Below are positions 21,784 to 28,259 of a stretch of DNA of 39,607 nucleotides, one piece after another (the first letter of the stretch is position 1; each line of letters starts with the position of its first letter). The notes under the pieces are model-generated. The model made no database searches. It was not told the origin of the DNA and saw only the letters and a list, made by a program, of their open reading frames with translations. Source of the DNA: a virus; IMG/VR virus record IMGVR_UViG_3300046467_000835, positions 1-39,607 of that record; one strand, 5' to 3'. Position numbers and translations under genes: made by a program.

Positions 21784-23651
21784 ATCTCACAAGCTCCAGC
21801 AGTACAAGCCAGCTCCTGGCTTCCTGTGGTGTTGTCGCTTTCTTCGACAACAGCGTCCCAGTCTATGGCAAGGTTAGATTTCTTTAACATTTCAGTATAT
21901 TCTTCTGAGCTTATTTCTTCGTATGGAGCCGCTTCGTATATATGAGCGTCATCCGCTTTTGGTAAAAAACTAACCCCACTCAGTATATCAAAGTTCTCCC
22001 AACACCATGCCCCTACAGCCAGCCACTCGTCCTCTTCGATGTAGATTGTAACGCTTGGTTTGTGTTCGCACCAGTGAACTGAAAACTTCTTCCAAACTTC
22101 CAGATGTTCTAGCGCACTAACCTTATCCTTTGTGATGGATTTTGCGGGAGCCTTCATAGGGAACTCAAACACCAAAGCGTCCTTGTTGTATGGGTCTGGT
22201 ATGAAGGGTTGTCCTGCGCTGATTAAGGCTTCATTTAGCGGGTCTTTGATGTCTTGCCTTACTCTTCTTATATAGTGCTTGGAATACGATGGGTGAAGCC
22301 CGGACCCCGCAACTCCAACTAACTGACTAACGGTTCCAGAAGGTTTAATACAGGTCGTAGCTACAGACTGCTCCACCTTTAACTTCCTAGCCCAGAGCTG
22401 GTTTGTTTCAACAACGTGCATCTTCAGGTCTTCCAGGTCAGCAGGGGTGGCATTTAAGATTGCGGGACAGTCAAAGACTCCCGTAAAGCTAACACCAAGT
22501 AGCCTCTCTTCCTCTGCGTTACGCTTCCAGACGGGACGAACATACCTGAAGTCTGTGAGGGTGGATTGATAGGTTCCCAGGATTGTAGCTAATCGAACTT
22601 TGCGTAGAATCTTGGGTAGGGTGTCCGAGGGCCTGAGAACAACCTCAGACAGGTTGCATAAGCCACAGCTCCTGAGAATCACTTCACTGCATGGGTTACA
22701 CCCAAACTCATGGTCGGTGTCTCTCCTTTCTGGAGCAAGGTCTTTAGCTGCTTGGCGATTGAAAATACCCCTCTCCCCGCTCTTCGATTCATAGAGGGCT
22801 ACCCACTCCCTCATAAATATCCCAATGTCTGGTTTCTCTGTGTAGCATACGGAATTATTTGCCAGGGCTCTCTGTGGGTTCTCTATGAACCACTGCCCCA
22901 TCTTAGCCCTTTGCATACGCTCATCTGTAAGGTTGCTCAAGCTTAGCTCTGCCGCTCTACGAACCCCCCCGACTACTACAGCTTCTCCATTAAAGCAGAG
23001 AAGGTCGTGGCACTCTATGCTGGTGAGCTTTCGTCCAGAAGCATTTTGGAATATACGAATATACTGGTTAAACAATCTCTTCAGTGGATCTGGCCCAGAG
23101 GCTCTTCCGCCAAAGGTTTTAAGTCGAGCCCCAGAGGGTCTGATTCTAGAGAAGTCTATTTTGGGGATTAGCCCTTGGTACAGCAGGCTAATCAACTCCC
23201 GTAGGGCGCTGGCCCAACCAATCTTACTGTCTCGTACTACGATAGTGGTATCGGTATCATGGAAGGAATCTGATACGTCAGGTAGTTTGCTTATAAATTG
23301 CCTTTCTACACTAAACCCCACGCCGGTCCCGCAAAGCAGGACATAGAGGTTTTCATCAAAGGCCCTAACATGGTCCACAGCAATGAATGAGCAGTTGTAT
23401 CCAGCCATGTGATCTCTTTCCAGAGCTGGCCCAGCAGTCATCAGAGCTCTCATGCTTGGCATGATTTCCATATCCAATATAGCTTGCTTCACCTCATCTG
23501 GCAGGGGCAGCTTTCTACCCTTGTGTGAAAGGGTTTCTTCCCAAAAACTACAGTACCTGTCTACAGTTTCTTCCCATGTCTCACGCCTTCCCTCTGAATC
23601 AAGGTAACGAGCATATCGGCTCTTGTGAATAAATCTCTGGTATTCGTCCAC
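21780..23651 (-). CDS. nrdJ: Adenosylcobalamin-dependent (class II) ribonucleotide reductase
   Basis: This 623-residue enzyme makes deoxyribonucleotides using a B12-generated radical. NPCSE holds the thiyl-radical Cys321 and Glu323. Cys332 (CGLCNLSE, 11 residues on) and Cys87 (YNCSF) form the redox pair. The C-terminal Cys616/Cys621 pair (CTAGAC) has the spacing of the reducing tail in the monomeric Lactobacillus RTPR. There is no class I metal site or second subunit. Starting at GTG 23651, it overlaps the nuclease gene before it. It lets the phage recycle host ribonucleotides without oxygen but depends on B12. Confidence 0.92.
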   Translation of the reverse strand: MDEYQRFIHKSRYARYLDSEGRRETWEETVDRYCSFWEETLSHKGRKLPLPDEVKQAILDMEIMPSMRALMTAGPALERDHMAGYNCSFIAVDHVRAFDENLYVLLCGTGVGFSVERQFISKLPDVSDSFHDTDTTIVVRDSKIGWASALRELISLLYQGLIPKIDFSRIRPSGARLKTFGGRASGPDPLKRLFNQYIRIFQNASGRKLTSIECHDLLCFNGEAVVVGGVRRAAELSLSNLTDERMQRAKMGQWFIENPQRALANNSVCYTEKPDIGIFMREWVALYESKSGERGIFNRQAAKDLAPERRDTDHEFGCNPCSEVILRSCGLCNLSEVVLRPSDTLPKILRKVRLATILGTYQSTLTDFRYVRPVWKRNAEEERLLGVSFTGVFDCPAILNATPADLEDLKMHVVETNQLWARKLKVEQSVATTCIKPSGTVSQLVGVAGSGLHPSYSKHYIRRVRQDIKDPLNEALISAGQPFIPDPYNKDALVFEFPMKAPAKSITKDKVSALEHLEVWKKFSVHWCEHKPSVTIYIEEDEWLAVGAWCWENFDILSGVSFLPKADDAHIYEAAPYEEISSEEYTEMLKKSNLAIDWDAVVEESDNTTGSQELACTAGACEI

Positions 23652-23953
23652 TACTTGTTTCTCCCCTCTAATATTTTCATCAAGTCATCAAGGTTGATGA
23701 TTGCGAAAGCAATTCTATTCCCCTTCTCTCCAGCAACAACCGTGGGTATCAGGTCTGTCCCATCACACCCGGATACAGCTTGGTTCCAGGCGTCGTTAAA
23801 AAGCCACTTAGGAAGCTTGGTTCTAAACTTGCACTCAATTCCTAACAGGTCATGTTTCACATCCAAAGGCGTTCTCCTGTCCGATACTGGTATTCTCTCT
23901 CCACCACATATATCTGCGACCCTACGCTCAAATCTCTTCCATGGCTTATCCAT
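23651..23953 (-). CDS. PD-(D/E)XK endonuclease, Holliday-junction-resolvase-like
   Basis: This 100-residue protein has the compact nuclease core: KRFERRVADICGG (Glu9), PLDVKHD (Asp31), GIECKFR (Glu40, Lys42) and WNQAV (Gln58). These are the metal-binding positions of the archaeal-resolvase-like PD-(D/E)XK group. It overlaps the helicase gene by eight bases and the reductase by one. A role in resolving branched replication products before packaging is inferred. Confidence 0.75.
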   Translation of the reverse strand: MDKPWKRFERRVADICGGERIPVSDRRTPLDVKHDLLGIECKFRTKLPKWLFNDAWNQAVSGCDGTDLIPTVVAGEKGNRIAFAIINLDDLMKILEGRNK

Positions 23954-24839
23954 CTGCGGTGACAGACTCTAGTGCAATCTTTTGCGGGAGGGACCCCTCT
24001 GTAAAGGCGTTCAACGAGGGCAGGTCGAGAAACAAATCCATTTCACACTCCGCCATATCCCAGTGTCTAGCTTTAGAGATGGAGAGCAGCGCGCTAGGCT
24101 CTCCTGGATCTTTAGAATAATATCTCTGTAATAACAACACGTTATCTACAACGTCAGCTAGTTCCCCCGCCCCCCTAATTGAGAATCTATCTATTTTGTC
24201 CTTTATAGACATAGACTTACGCGCATGAGCGACTAAAATGATGTGACACTCCAAATCCCGCACCGTTTCAGCTATTTTGAGGACGATTCTTTTTTGTGCC
24301 GTGTAGTCATCATTGGCTATGCCAGCGATTGTCATCAGACTATCCACCAGGATCATTCGGGTGTTGAATTTATCAATGGAGTACCGGATCACTGCCATCA
24401 AAGTATTCAAATCTACAGAGCCCATCTTGTCAAAGAAATATAGTTTATCAGAAGACCAGGAGCTAAAGTCCAGGGCAAATTCCAAGGTTGGAGTACTGTC
24501 TAAAGAGGCTTGCCTATAAAGCCTAACCAATTGGCTCCTAGGGGCCATCTCCAAACTAACAGATAAACATTTTACATTCTGGGTGAGGCTTGCCAAAAGT
24601 AGCTGTCCTGCCAAAAGGCTTTTCCCGGATGAGTTGATGCCAGCCAAGATCGTGCATTCACCTTCACGCAATCTAAAGCGATCTCCGAGATCTCCAAAAG
24701 GCAACATAACTCCTTGGATTTGTTCGGGAGCTAAATAGTGCTCTAGAACCTCTTGGGTGAAATAACTAGCAGGACGGACACTCTGCTCCTCTTCAATCTG
24801 CAGATAAGGAGCAATCTCTTCTTCGGTTAATGAATTCAT
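23946..24839 (-). CDS. DnaB/T7 gp4-type replicative helicase (no primase domain)
   Basis: This 297-residue RecA-fold ATPase has Walker A GINSSGKS (residues 67-74), Walker B MILVDS (Asp166), a CHIILVAHARK motif (His205, Arg207) and RGAGELADVVDNVL, as in DnaB-family hexameric helicases. The N-terminal 45 residues are too short for a primase. It is the only recognisable replisome enzyme here, so priming and synthesis probably come from the host. ATGA joins it to the gene before. Confidence 0.85.
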   Translation of the reverse strand: MNSLTEEEIAPYLQIEEEQSVRPASYFTQEVLEHYLAPEQIQGVMLPFGDLGDRFRLREGECTILAGINSSGKSLLAGQLLLASLTQNVKCLSVSLEMAPRSQLVRLYRQASLDSTPTLEFALDFSSWSSDKLYFFDKMGSVDLNTLMAVIRYSIDKFNTRMILVDSLMTIAGIANDDYTAQKRIVLKIAETVRDLECHIILVAHARKSMSIKDKIDRFSIRGAGELADVVDNVLLLQRYYSKDPGEPSALLSISKARHWDMAECEMDLFLDLPSLNAFTEGSLPQKIALESVTADG

Positions 24840-25249
24840 TTCAAGCCCAACTGGGCTATATCAGTGTTTAATGATATTCTTTGGCTCTTGTGCTCCTCTG
24901 CATAGACTAAGTGATTCACATGCCTCAGGAGTTCTTCACGGGCTTCCAGCAGATGTTTAGAGAAGTCAGCTAAAGTGGCGGCGCAGTCATAGAACCCGTC
25001 AGGGTCCCTGGGAGAGGAGAGCAATAAATCAGCTACGCCAGTACAATCCATAGATACGTTAGTTATGTCTCGCTCAGCAGCGGCTCCAATAGCAGAAAGT
25101 AGATCAGTCATAGTTAAAATCCTCAGTCGTTTGCCTTGATGTAAGGCGGGAATAGCGAGTTCAGGTCCTAAATCCTTGATGGCGTCAGAGCGAGATTTAT
25201 ACCAGACGCCAGTTTGAGTGTCGTAGACGGAACCAGAACCAACCTTCAT
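24836..25249 (-). CDS. Unknown protein upstream of helicase, 137 aa
   Basis: The protein begins MKVGSGSVYDTQTGVWYKSRS and is helical later (AATLADFSKHLLEAREELLRHV). The start at ATG 25249 is set by a GGAGG site five bases upstream; a TTG four codons earlier lies inside that site. It is the first gene after the repeat-rich gap and overlaps the helicase by ATGA. It might be an origin-binding or helicase-loading protein, but nothing in the sequence proves this. Confidence 0.65.
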   Translation of the reverse strand: MKVGSGSVYDTQTGVWYKSRSDAIKDLGPELAIPALHQGKRLRILTMTDLLSAIGAAAERDITNVSMDCTGVADLLLSSPRDPDGFYDCAATLADFSKHLLEAREELLRHVNHLVYAEEHKSQRISLNTDIAQLGLK

Positions 25250-25283
25250 AACAGCCTCCAAAGTATAGATATGTAATATATCC

Positions 25284-25347
25284 TATCCTTCTCCATTACT
25301 AGGATCACCTTTCCCTATTACTGGTAACACCTTTCTCCATTACTAGG
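25284..25347. repeat. Three tandem 22-bp repeats upstream of the helicase operon
   Basis: The core CCTTTCTCCATTACTAGG (or its opposite, CTAGTAATGGAGAAAGG) occurs three times, ending near 25303, 25324 and 25347, with a constant period of 22 bp. The middle copy has CCCTATTACTGG. A spacing of two helix turns is typical of iterons or tandem operator sites for one protein. Confidence 0.75.
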
Positions 25348-25357
25348 GGGACCGTTT

Positions 25358-25547
25358 CATAAGTAGGTATAACTCGCGCTCTATAAGGGAGCAGAGTTCA
25401 GATGTAACCATGTAACCGGTTACATAAGGGTCTACAACTGCTCTCCTATAAGGGGCTACAACTCCCTCTCTATGAGTCATTATTCAGATCCCCTCTATAT
25501 GACGTAGAACTCAGAGCATGTTCCTCTATATGGCGTATTACTCAGGG
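25358..25547. repeat. Seven degenerate CTATAAGGG...ACTC repeats, about 24-bp spacing
   Basis: Related units begin near 25358, 25381, 25422, 25446, 25470, 25495 and 25526. A loose consensus is CTATAAGGGnnTACAACTC. Most spacings are 23-25 bp, with larger gaps of 41 and 31. The last unit runs into the end of the 50-residue gene. Together with the adjacent 22-bp repeats, this 260-bp block looks like a replication origin or a complex control region. Confidence 0.6.
25402..25425. promoter_or_regulatory. Perfect 16-bp palindrome with an extra half-site
   Basis: ATGTAACCGGTTACAT at 25410-25425 is a perfect dyad. The same half-site, ATGTAACC, is repeated directly at 25402-25409. It lies between the second and third units of the degenerate repeat array, in the 41-bp gap. 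It is likely a binding site for a dimeric regulator; a restriction-type chance palindrome is less likely given the third half-site. Confidence 0.6.
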
Positions 25548-25690
25548 ACGATGAAAACATAGACCCTTTCTCCTATTCTGACGATGTATTCTGTTACGTC
25601 GCCAGCTACATTGGTTGAGCAGTATTCGGCGGAAGCGCAAGCGTCCAGTAAATACGCATCAATCATTTCAAGTGTTATGTCACAATCCAT
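25538..25690 (-). CDS. Small acidic protein, 50 aa
   Basis: The product is MDCDITLEMIDAYLLDAC followed by a strand-rich end (EYIVRIGERVYVFIVPE). The start at 25690 lies one base after the stop of the gene before, which favours it over longer in-frame starts that overlap that gene. It ends at the edge of the repeat array. Four cysteines lie in the first half, in no recognised motif. Function unknown. Confidence 0.5.
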   Translation of the reverse strand: MDCDITLEMIDAYLLDACASAEYCSTNVAGDVTEYIVRIGERVYVFIVPE

Positions 25691-25691
25691 T

Positions 25692-26288
25692 CTATTTTTT
25701 CCCTGGCTTGTGTGATGGGACTTTTCTCCAAAACTCATCGTTTTCGTTGGCGAGTCCATGCTTCCCCGGATTATAAACCCAGTAGTCGCTGTCTTGCAAG
25801 TCTCTTGTAAATTTAGGGGAGTAACCATGGGGGTGCCACCACGGGCTCCTGCTACTCTGCGTCATTTTGGATACAGGCACAGACGTGCCAAGCGCACTCC
25901 TCCCCCATTTCACGTGAGCAAATCCTAAGTGCCCACCCGAATACTCCTTGGCAGATTCTATGTCATCAGCGGGACCTCTTAGGGGGATTTCCCGAATACC
26001 ACTAGAATACGAAGCTTTTTCCGGGCCACGGTAGCCCTGGACATTCATGTATGATGTCCAGGCTGATTCTAGGGTGTGCTCACGGAGTTCTAATAGGTTT
26101 TCCCACCGCTCACTCGGGGACGCAGTGGTTCGGATGTACCCGATATGCTCGAGTATTTTATTCAGGATGTTATCGAGAGGAGCCGCACCAGACCTGTACG
26201 ACTTGGTACGGGCTTCCTTTTCGAGATTCCGTATACGCCTAATAGAGTCTTTTATTACCTCAGAAGGCAATAAGTTACGTCGTTTCAT
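25692..26288 (-). CDS. Unknown basic protein, 198 aa
   Basis: The product starts MKRRNLLPSEVIKDSIRRIR. It has a helical N-terminal half (about residues 1-95) and an irregular, aromatic-rich C-terminal half (SPWWHPHGYSPKFTRDLQ, DYWVYNPGKHG). ATG 26288 overlaps the previous gene by 14 bases; the longer frame to 26345 would overlap it far more. No recognised domain. It is an early-type gene at the start of the leftward operon. Confidence 0.55.
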   Translation of the reverse strand: MKRRNLLPSEVIKDSIRRIRNLEKEARTKSYRSGAAPLDNILNKILEHIGYIRTTASPSERWENLLELREHTLESAWTSYMNVQGYRGPEKASYSSGIREIPLRGPADDIESAKEYSGGHLGFAHVKWGRSALGTSVPVSKMTQSSRSPWWHPHGYSPKFTRDLQDSDYWVYNPGKHGLANENDEFWRKVPSHKPGKK

Positions 26289-26547
26289 CTTCGTAGTAAT
26301 ACTCGCCAGTGACGCCTTTGTCGAAGTCCCACTTGGGACCAACATACTTCATATTTGATACGCTCCTGTGGTGCATAGCGTTACTCACGGCGTCACGGAG
26401 CTTGCATACCTCGCTATAGAATACGTTGCCGTCCATCTCAAAGAAATGGTCAACAAAATTGTCCGCCGCAAAAAGCGCTAGGTAAGCAGACGAGGATGCT
26501 TTTTTAACATCTTGCTCTAATTGGGAGCTATTTTTTACTTTCGCCAT
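26275..26547 (-). CDS. Unknown protein, 90 aa
   Basis: The product starts MAKVKNSSQLEQDVKKASSS and continues with a helical AYLALFAADNFVDHFFEM region; the acidic end reads YYYEDETT. The start at 26547 follows an AGGAGA site. It overlaps both neighbours and belongs to the operon's promoter-proximal small genes. No motif gives a function. Confidence 0.55.
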   Translation of the reverse strand: MAKVKNSSQLEQDVKKASSSAYLALFAADNFVDHFFEMDGNVFYSEVCKLRDAVSNAMHHRSVSNMKYVGPKWDFDKGVTGEYYYEDETT

Positions 26548-26764
26548 TACCGCTCTCCTGTGGGGGGGATTGTAGCCCATCACTGGGACGTTTACCAACC
26601 TTGTCCATAAAGTAAGATTCCGCTACCCTAGCGTTAGTGAACCGCTTAGCCCTAAGGAAATAAGGTGCAGAAGTCTTGTCCAGCTCATAAATGTCGAGGT
26701 AGCGTGATTCTGGACGCCAGATAGCTTCGAAGCCGTCTTTTATCATAATTCGTGGTTTGCTCAT
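26528..26764 (-). CDS. Unknown protein, 78 aa, first gene of the leftward operon
   Basis: MSKPRIMIKDGFEAIWRPES opens the product, followed by YLDIYELDKTSAPYFLRAKR and a polar Ser/Gly/Lys-rich tail. The frame is open to 26842, but ATG 26764 is better placed behind GAGAG and avoids running through the inverted repeat upstream. Small first genes of early operons often target host proteins; there is no direct evidence of that here. Confidence 0.5.
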   Translation of the reverse strand: MSKPRIMIKDGFEAIWRPESRYLDIYELDKTSAPYFLRAKRFTNARVAESYFMDKVGKRPSDGLQSPPQESGNGESKK

Positions 26765-27123
26765 AGCTCTCACAGTGTAGGAAATAAGGGTGCAGATTAG
26801 CACAGCACGGTTGGAAATGCAAAAACGGCGGAAGTAAGCCATTCTAGGTACTTATTTCCTACAAAGTAAGAGGGGCTGTTGCCTGACAGCTAAAATATCA
26901 TCCTTGGCTCTGGATGGATCAGGTTGGAAAGGGGCTACTGCACGGCGCGCTATGACAGGGGGCGCGATTAACACGTGGGCAAAGTCAAACAGTTAACCCA
27001 TGGTAGCCCATGCCACGACAATATCGTACAGTACCAAGCAACAATCACAGACGGGCCATAGTTTGACTATGCCCTGTCAAAAGACGAGGTATGTCCAAAT
27101 GCACAGCATCTAGGGAGATAAGA
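26765..27123. other. Divergent intergenic control region
   Basis: I see no supported gene in this 359-bp gap. It lies between the leftward operon and the rightward small-peptide genes, so it should hold promoters in both directions. It holds the 13-bp inverted repeat listed separately, and an 8-bp inverted pair TGACAGGG / CCCTGTCA (26953-26960 and 27072-27079). A weak leftward candidate promoter is TTGCAT, 17 bases, TAATCT (26822 down to 26794). Confidence 0.5.
26776..26863. promoter_or_regulatory. 13-bp inverted repeat flanking the putative leftward promoter
   Basis: TGTAGGAAATAAG (26776-26788) and its exact reverse complement CTTATTTCCTACA (26851-26863) lie 62 bp apart, just upstream of the first leftward gene. 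The weak promoter candidate falls between the arms. Two operators in opposite orientation with DNA looping, or two binding sites for one repressor, would fit. It is too far apart for an RNA hairpin of usual size. Confidence 0.55.
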
Positions 27124-27186
27124 ATGACGGACACGGGGTTTTATTGGGTCCTGGCTTTTTTTGTGGTTGCAATGGTCTTCTTTTAA
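27124..27186 (+). CDS. Tiny hydrophobic membrane peptide, 20 aa
   Basis: AGGGAGA lies just upstream of ATG 27124. The peptide is a polar MTDTG followed by a single hydrophobic run (FYWVLAFFVVAMVFF). Its TAA overlaps the ATG of the next small gene as TAATG, the same coupling used across this genome. It is too short for a domain call. Together with 28191-28259 it is one of two tiny membrane peptides in this island. Confidence 0.5.
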   Translation: MTDTGFYWVLAFFVVAMVFF

Positions 27187-27329
27187 TGCACGAGCGGGAA
27201 CACGTAAAGGCACGACGTGATCGCCGCCGCACGAGAAACCTTGTACAGAAGCACAGCCCGTATAAGCCCAAAAAACACGCAACAGCGAAAAAGTACAATC
27301 GCCGTTCCCTGGTAGTGTTTGATGATTAG
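27186..27329 (+). CDS. Very basic small protein, 47 aa
   Basis: The product MHEREHVKARRDRRRTRN... is about 40 percent Arg, Lys and His, with KPKKHATAKKYNRRS near the end. It starts in a TAATG overlap with the membrane-peptide gene. A nucleic-acid-binding role is possible given the charge. A longer frame from 27144 would run through the peptide gene and is less likely. Confidence 0.5.
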   Translation: MHEREHVKARRDRRRTRNLVQKHSPYKPKKHATAKKYNRRSLVVFDD

Positions 27330-27365
27330 TGGTACAATTCAGGTCCTATAACCCGGATCTAGAAT

Positions 27366-28013
27366 ATGGCCTACTCGCTAAGCTTACGCGGAAACAGAAA
27401 AACACGTATACCCACGGTAACTGCAGGCGCGGAAACCTGCAGCGTAGATTGTGATTTTTGTTATGCAAAACGTCCCCCGTTAAAATGGCATTGGGATAAG
27501 GTGACCAGTGGAGAACGTGGCACGGATTGGCCTACCTTATGCACGGCAATTAAACGCCTACCTAGGGGGCAGAGGTGGCGCTATGCCCAGGCTGGTGACT
27601 TGCCACATAATGGGCACGGTCAAATTGATGAATCTATGTTGCGTCTGCTGGTGAGCGCGAACAGAAATAAACACGGGTTTACCTATACCCACCATCCTAG
27701 AACCCCGCACAATATCAGACTGGTAGAATGGGCAGGGGCACAGGGGTTCACAATCAATTGGTCAGCCGATAGTTACACGGAAGCCGATGAGATAGCGGCT
27801 AGCAGTACCGCGCCAATTGCTACCCTCCAGGCGACCGGATGCGATAAGATAGAATTCACCCCCGCCGGTCATAAGGTGGTTTCCTGCCCGGCAGACTGGC
27901 ATGGCCTGGGCGGTATCGTGGGATGTGATACGTGTTCTATCTGCTACCAACACGGGCGACTTTTTATGGTGGGCTTCCCTAAAAGAGGAAGGGGCGCTAG
28001 GGTTACTCGATAA
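27366..28013 (+). CDS. Radical-SAM-like CX3CX2C protein of phage/plasmid type
   Basis: This 215-residue protein has Cys25, Cys29 and Cys32 in the exact CX3CX2C spacing of radical SAM [4Fe-4S] sites (TCSVDCDFCYA). It has a second cysteine set near the C-terminus (Cys174, Cys187, Cys190, Cys193). The middle reads as alternating strands and helices (FTYTHHPR, FTINWSADS, IATLQAT), like a short partial TIM barrel. Similar short proteins in phages and plasmids are annotated DUF7227 as I recall. The reaction is unknown. Codon use looks more GC-rich than in the late genes. Confidence 0.6.
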   Translation: MAYSLSLRGNRKTRIPTVTAGAETCSVDCDFCYAKRPPLKWHWDKVTSGERGTDWPTLCTAIKRLPRGQRWRYAQAGDLPHNGHGQIDESMLRLLVSANRNKHGFTYTHHPRTPHNIRLVEWAGAQGFTINWSADSYTEADEIAASSTAPIATLQATGCDKIEFTPAGHKVVSCPADWHGLGGIVGCDTCSICYQHGRLFMVGFPKRGRGARVTR

Positions 28014-28035
28014 CCCGCCCTGGATCCGCCTGGGG

Positions 28036-28079
28036 GCTCGAGCTCCGCTAGATCTAAGGTTGACCGTCTCCCGGATCCG
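28036..28079. repeat. Left copy of a diverged direct repeat flanking the DUF932 operon
   Basis: GCTCGAGCTC, four bases, AGATC and then TCTCCCGGATCCG recur in the same order and orientation at 29996-30035, with a four-base gap difference. The segment is dense in six-base palindromes (GGATCC twice, CTCGAG, GAGCTC, AGATCT). It lies between the radical-SAM-like gene and the leftward terminator. Confidence 0.4.
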
Positions 28080-28119
28080 GCGGGTGTCGTGGTCCCCGTA
28101 CGTTAAAATTTAAACGTAC

Positions 28120-28145
28120 AAAAAAACCCCGCCATGGCGGCGGGG
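28120..28145 (-). terminator. Intrinsic terminator of the leftward DUF932 operon
   Basis: Read on the minus strand, a CCCCGCC / GGCGGGG stem is followed by seven T (plus-strand A run 28120-28126). It lies 46 bases after the stop of the tiny peptide that ends the operon. Next to it (28098-28119) is another dyad with GTACGTT / AACGTAC arms. Confidence 0.85.
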
Positions 28146-28190
28146 TAATGTAGGAGGAAGCCTGTTTACTATCGCCAACAGGCGAGGCGA

Positions 28191-28259
28191 TTAAACCATC
28201 AGAATTATTAGTAATAGAATGACCGCTATGATTAGCGTCTCGTTTTCATACTGATTCAA
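28191..28259 (-). CDS. Tiny hydrophobic membrane peptide, 22 aa
   Basis: TTG 28259 overlaps the TGA stop of the DUF932 gene as TTGA. The peptide is a polar acidic MNQYENET followed by a pure hydrophobic span (LIIAVILLLIILMV), then TAA. It resembles the 20-residue peptide at 27124 in design: a short polar head and one span reaching the C-terminus. A GCCTGTT / AACAGGC hairpin (28160-28183) and the terminator follow. The stop-start coupling and perfect span suggest it is real despite its size. Confidence 0.45.
   Translation of the reverse strand: MNQYENETLIIAVILLLIILMV

Noticed and set aside
25284-25547. Possible CRISPR array
   Set aside because: Repeats are short, degenerate and almost without spacers, and no cas genes are present.
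28019-28080. Cloning-vector polylinker contamination, because of BamHI, XhoI, SacI and BglII-type sites
   Set aside because: Spacing and order match no polylinker I know, no vector genes flank it, and a diverged second copy exists at 29996. Natural sequence seems more likely, though a vector screen would settle it.
28160-28183. tRNA-like hairpin (GCCTGTT / AACAGGC)
   Set aside because: Single seven-pair stem with a ten-base loop; no cloverleaf, T-loop or CCA context.
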